64,000 bases of DNA, from positions 558,001 through 622,000 of the forward strand of contig NZ_CP047358.1 in NCBI RefSeq assembly GCF_030408855.1, given 5' to 3'. A program made the translations under genes and the position numbers. Position 1 is the first letter of the stretch; each line of letters opens with the position of its first letter. This stretch comes from Corynebacterium glaucum (GTDB lineage Bacteria > Actinomycetota > Actinomycetes > Mycobacteriales > Mycobacteriaceae). The notes under the pieces are model-generated. The model ran no database searches, had not been told where the DNA came from, and was given only the letters and a program-made list of their open reading frames with translations. Positions 62,720 to 64,000 of the stretch are shown piece by piece.

Positions 62720-64000
62720 CATCAACGGGATTCTTGCCTGGATCGGGTACTTTCTCGCGGCGTACTTGTTGGTTGTGCTTCTGATCTACTTCGCGATGAT
62801 GATCTTCGCGGTGTACAAGATCAATCGCAACCGTCGATACGAGCGAACGATGGACCTGTTGAGCAATACCGAGGCTTACAACCTGGGAGTCTCAGTCTTG
62901 GTTCCGGCGTTCAATGAAGAGCAAGGCATTGTGCAAAACGTTTCGTCGTTGTTGAACCTCAACTACAAGCGCTTTGAAATCATCGTGGTGAACGATGGTT
63001 CCACCGATGCCACCGCCGACTTGCTCATCAACCAGTTCTTGATGAAACCGGTCCAAAACGTCACGATTGAGCAAAAGTTGAAGACGGCTGAAGTTGAAAG
63101 CATGTATGTCTCCAACTTGTTCCCGAACTTGAAATTGGTAAACAAGCTCAACGGTGGCAAGGCTGACGCACTCAACTGCGGCATCAACGTCTCCACCATG
63201 GAGTACGTCTGCACGGTTGACGGTGATTCGGTCCTGGAGAAGGACTCGATGAAAAAGGTCATGCGACCGTTCGTGCTTGAGGGCGACCGCGTCGCGGCCG
63301 TCGGCGGCACCGTAGAGCTGATCAATGAGAACCGTGTGAACCACGGCGTGGCCGATAAGCAGATTGAATTCTCGCCGAACCCTCTCGTTGCGATGCAGAC
63401 AATCGAGTACTTCCGTTCGTTTTTGATCGGACGTGTTGCACTCAGTGAGCTGAACCTCATGCTCATCTGCTCAGGCGCGTTCTCCGTGTTCGACAAGGCC
63501 ATGTTGATCGAGAACGGTGGCCTGGCGCGCAACGTGATCGGTGAAGACATGGAAATCGTCGTGCGTCTGCAGAAGAACATCACGAAGCACAGGCTTAACA
63601 AGCTCATCGTGCACGTGCCGGACGCCATCTGCTACACCGAAGCTCCCGAAACGCTGAAGGTGCTTCGCCGCCAACGCCGGCGGTGGCACCAGGGTCTCCT
63701 CGAGAGCTTGACCGCCCACATGGAGGTGTGGTTCAACCCTCGCTTCCGGGCCCTCGGTGTCATTGCCTTTCCGTACTTCATCATGGTCGAGGCGTTCATC
63801 CCGTTCGTGGAGGTGCTCGGCATCGCCTACCTAATCGCCGGTTTCTTCGTCGGGCAGGTGTTTGTCGAATTTTCCTTGTTCCTTCTAATGCTCTCGCTGA
63901 TCTACGCCGGTCTAATGAACACCATCTCGGTGATGCTCCACTCTTGGCAGCAAGACAAGTACCCCGATGCTGCAGAGCTGGCTTATGTGCTCGGACTGTC
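62712..64000 (+). CDS. Processive family 2 glycosyltransferase (polysaccharide synthase), 3' end outside window
   Basis: 429 codons are visible and the frame is open to the window edge. There is an N-terminal helix (about residues 8-35), then a GT-A domain with SVLVPAFNEEQG, IIVVNDGSTD (Asp95), KLNGGKADALNCG, the DxD VDGDS (Asp170/Asp172), the catalytic base in GEDME (Asp279) and the Q(R)xxRW motif QRRRW (321-325), then at least two more helices. This is the architecture of synthases such as PgaC/IcaA, hyaluronan and cellulose synthases. The polymer is unknown. The GTG has an AGGAGA site. Confidence 0.9.
   Translation, partial: MVNINGILAWIGYFLAAYLLVVLLIYFAMMIFAVYKINRNRRYERTMDLLSNTEAYNLGVSVLVPAFNEEQGIVQNVSSLLNLNYKRFEIIVVNDGSTDATADLLINQFLMKPVQNVTIEQKLKTAEVESMYVSNLFPNLKLVNKLNGGKADALNCGINVSTMEYVCTVDGDSVLEKDSMKKVMRPFVLEGDRVAAVGGTVELINENRVNHGVADKQIEFSPNPLVAMQTIEYFRSFLIGRVALSELNLMLICSGAFSVFDKAMLIENGGLARNVIGEDMEIVVRLQKNITKHRLNKLIVHVPDAICYTEAPETLKVLRRQRRRWHQGLLESLTAHMEVWFNPRFRALGVIAFPYFIMVEAFIPFVEVLGIAYLIAGFFVGQVFVEFSLFLLMLSLIYAGLMNTISVMLHSWQQDKYPDAAELAYVLGL

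Overview
The window looks like a contiguous piece of core chromosome from a high-GC Corynebacterium. No species is assigned. The evidence is the gene content and order: wbbL-manC-whcD, pmmA-tobH-manA, sahH-tmk-mtrA-mtrB-lpqB-comF-hpf-secA, aroA-rsgA, sigH-rshA-(bL37)-whcE, rhlE and adnA-adnB-channel-nudC-uvrD2. This order runs parallel to the Rv3264c-Rv3193c stretch of Mycobacterium tuberculosis, as recalled. No phage, IS element or CRISPR array was seen.

Layout. 1-2.4 kb: end of purK, purE, an ElyC/SanA-type protein and a DUF418 membrane protein. 2.6-8.1 kb: a 13E12-type HNH gene behind an inverted pair of DnaA-box-like sites, then a minus-strand sugar ABC importer (binding lipoprotein and two permeases, no ATPase) followed by a diacetyl/acetoin-type reductase. 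8.2-19.6 kb: cell-envelope genes (LCP ligase, WbbL, GDP-mannose synthesis by ManC/PmmA/ManA) and WhcD. 19.7-30.1 kb: SahH, Tmk, the MtrAB-LpqB signalling system, a ComF-type protein, HPF and SecA. 30-35 kb: small conserved genes, RsgA, AroA, a SRAP protein and a YbaK deacylase. 35-40 kb: the SigH/RshA stress module, the 24-residue ribosomal protein bL37, WhcE and RhlE. 40-53 kb: conserved actinobacterial proteins, the AdnAB double-strand-break resection complex, a potassium channel protein, NudC and UvrD2. 53-61 kb: metalloprotease-like proteins, a PDZ-Lon protease, a lipoprotein and a UPF0182 protein. 61-64 kb: initiator tRNA, an AT-rich spacer, then a three-gene operon (receiver-like protein, membrane protein, processive GT2 synthase) that runs off the window.

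The strongest unexplained signal is a dispersed short motif, GCTTRTCGACG. It occurs exactly 20 times on both strands (12 forward, 8 reverse), where well under one copy is expected by chance. It is carried in several reading frames and usually followed by SC. This looks like a genome-wide iterated signal of the HIP1 or uptake-sequence kind. Other points: many start codons lie 6-8 nt after a TANNNT hexamer (leaderless architecture), and in four junctions the upstream stop codon supplies the first bases of that hexamer; two divergent gene pairs have touching or overlapping -10 boxes; mtrB lacks an ordinary start codon upstream of its conserved N-terminus; AdnA has lost its Walker A lysine; a LexA-like box lies upstream of adnA; and short 12- or 15-bp in-frame tandem repeats sit near the ends of several proteins.

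Starts were chosen by ribosome-binding site, -10 spacing and family alignment from memory. No database search was run.
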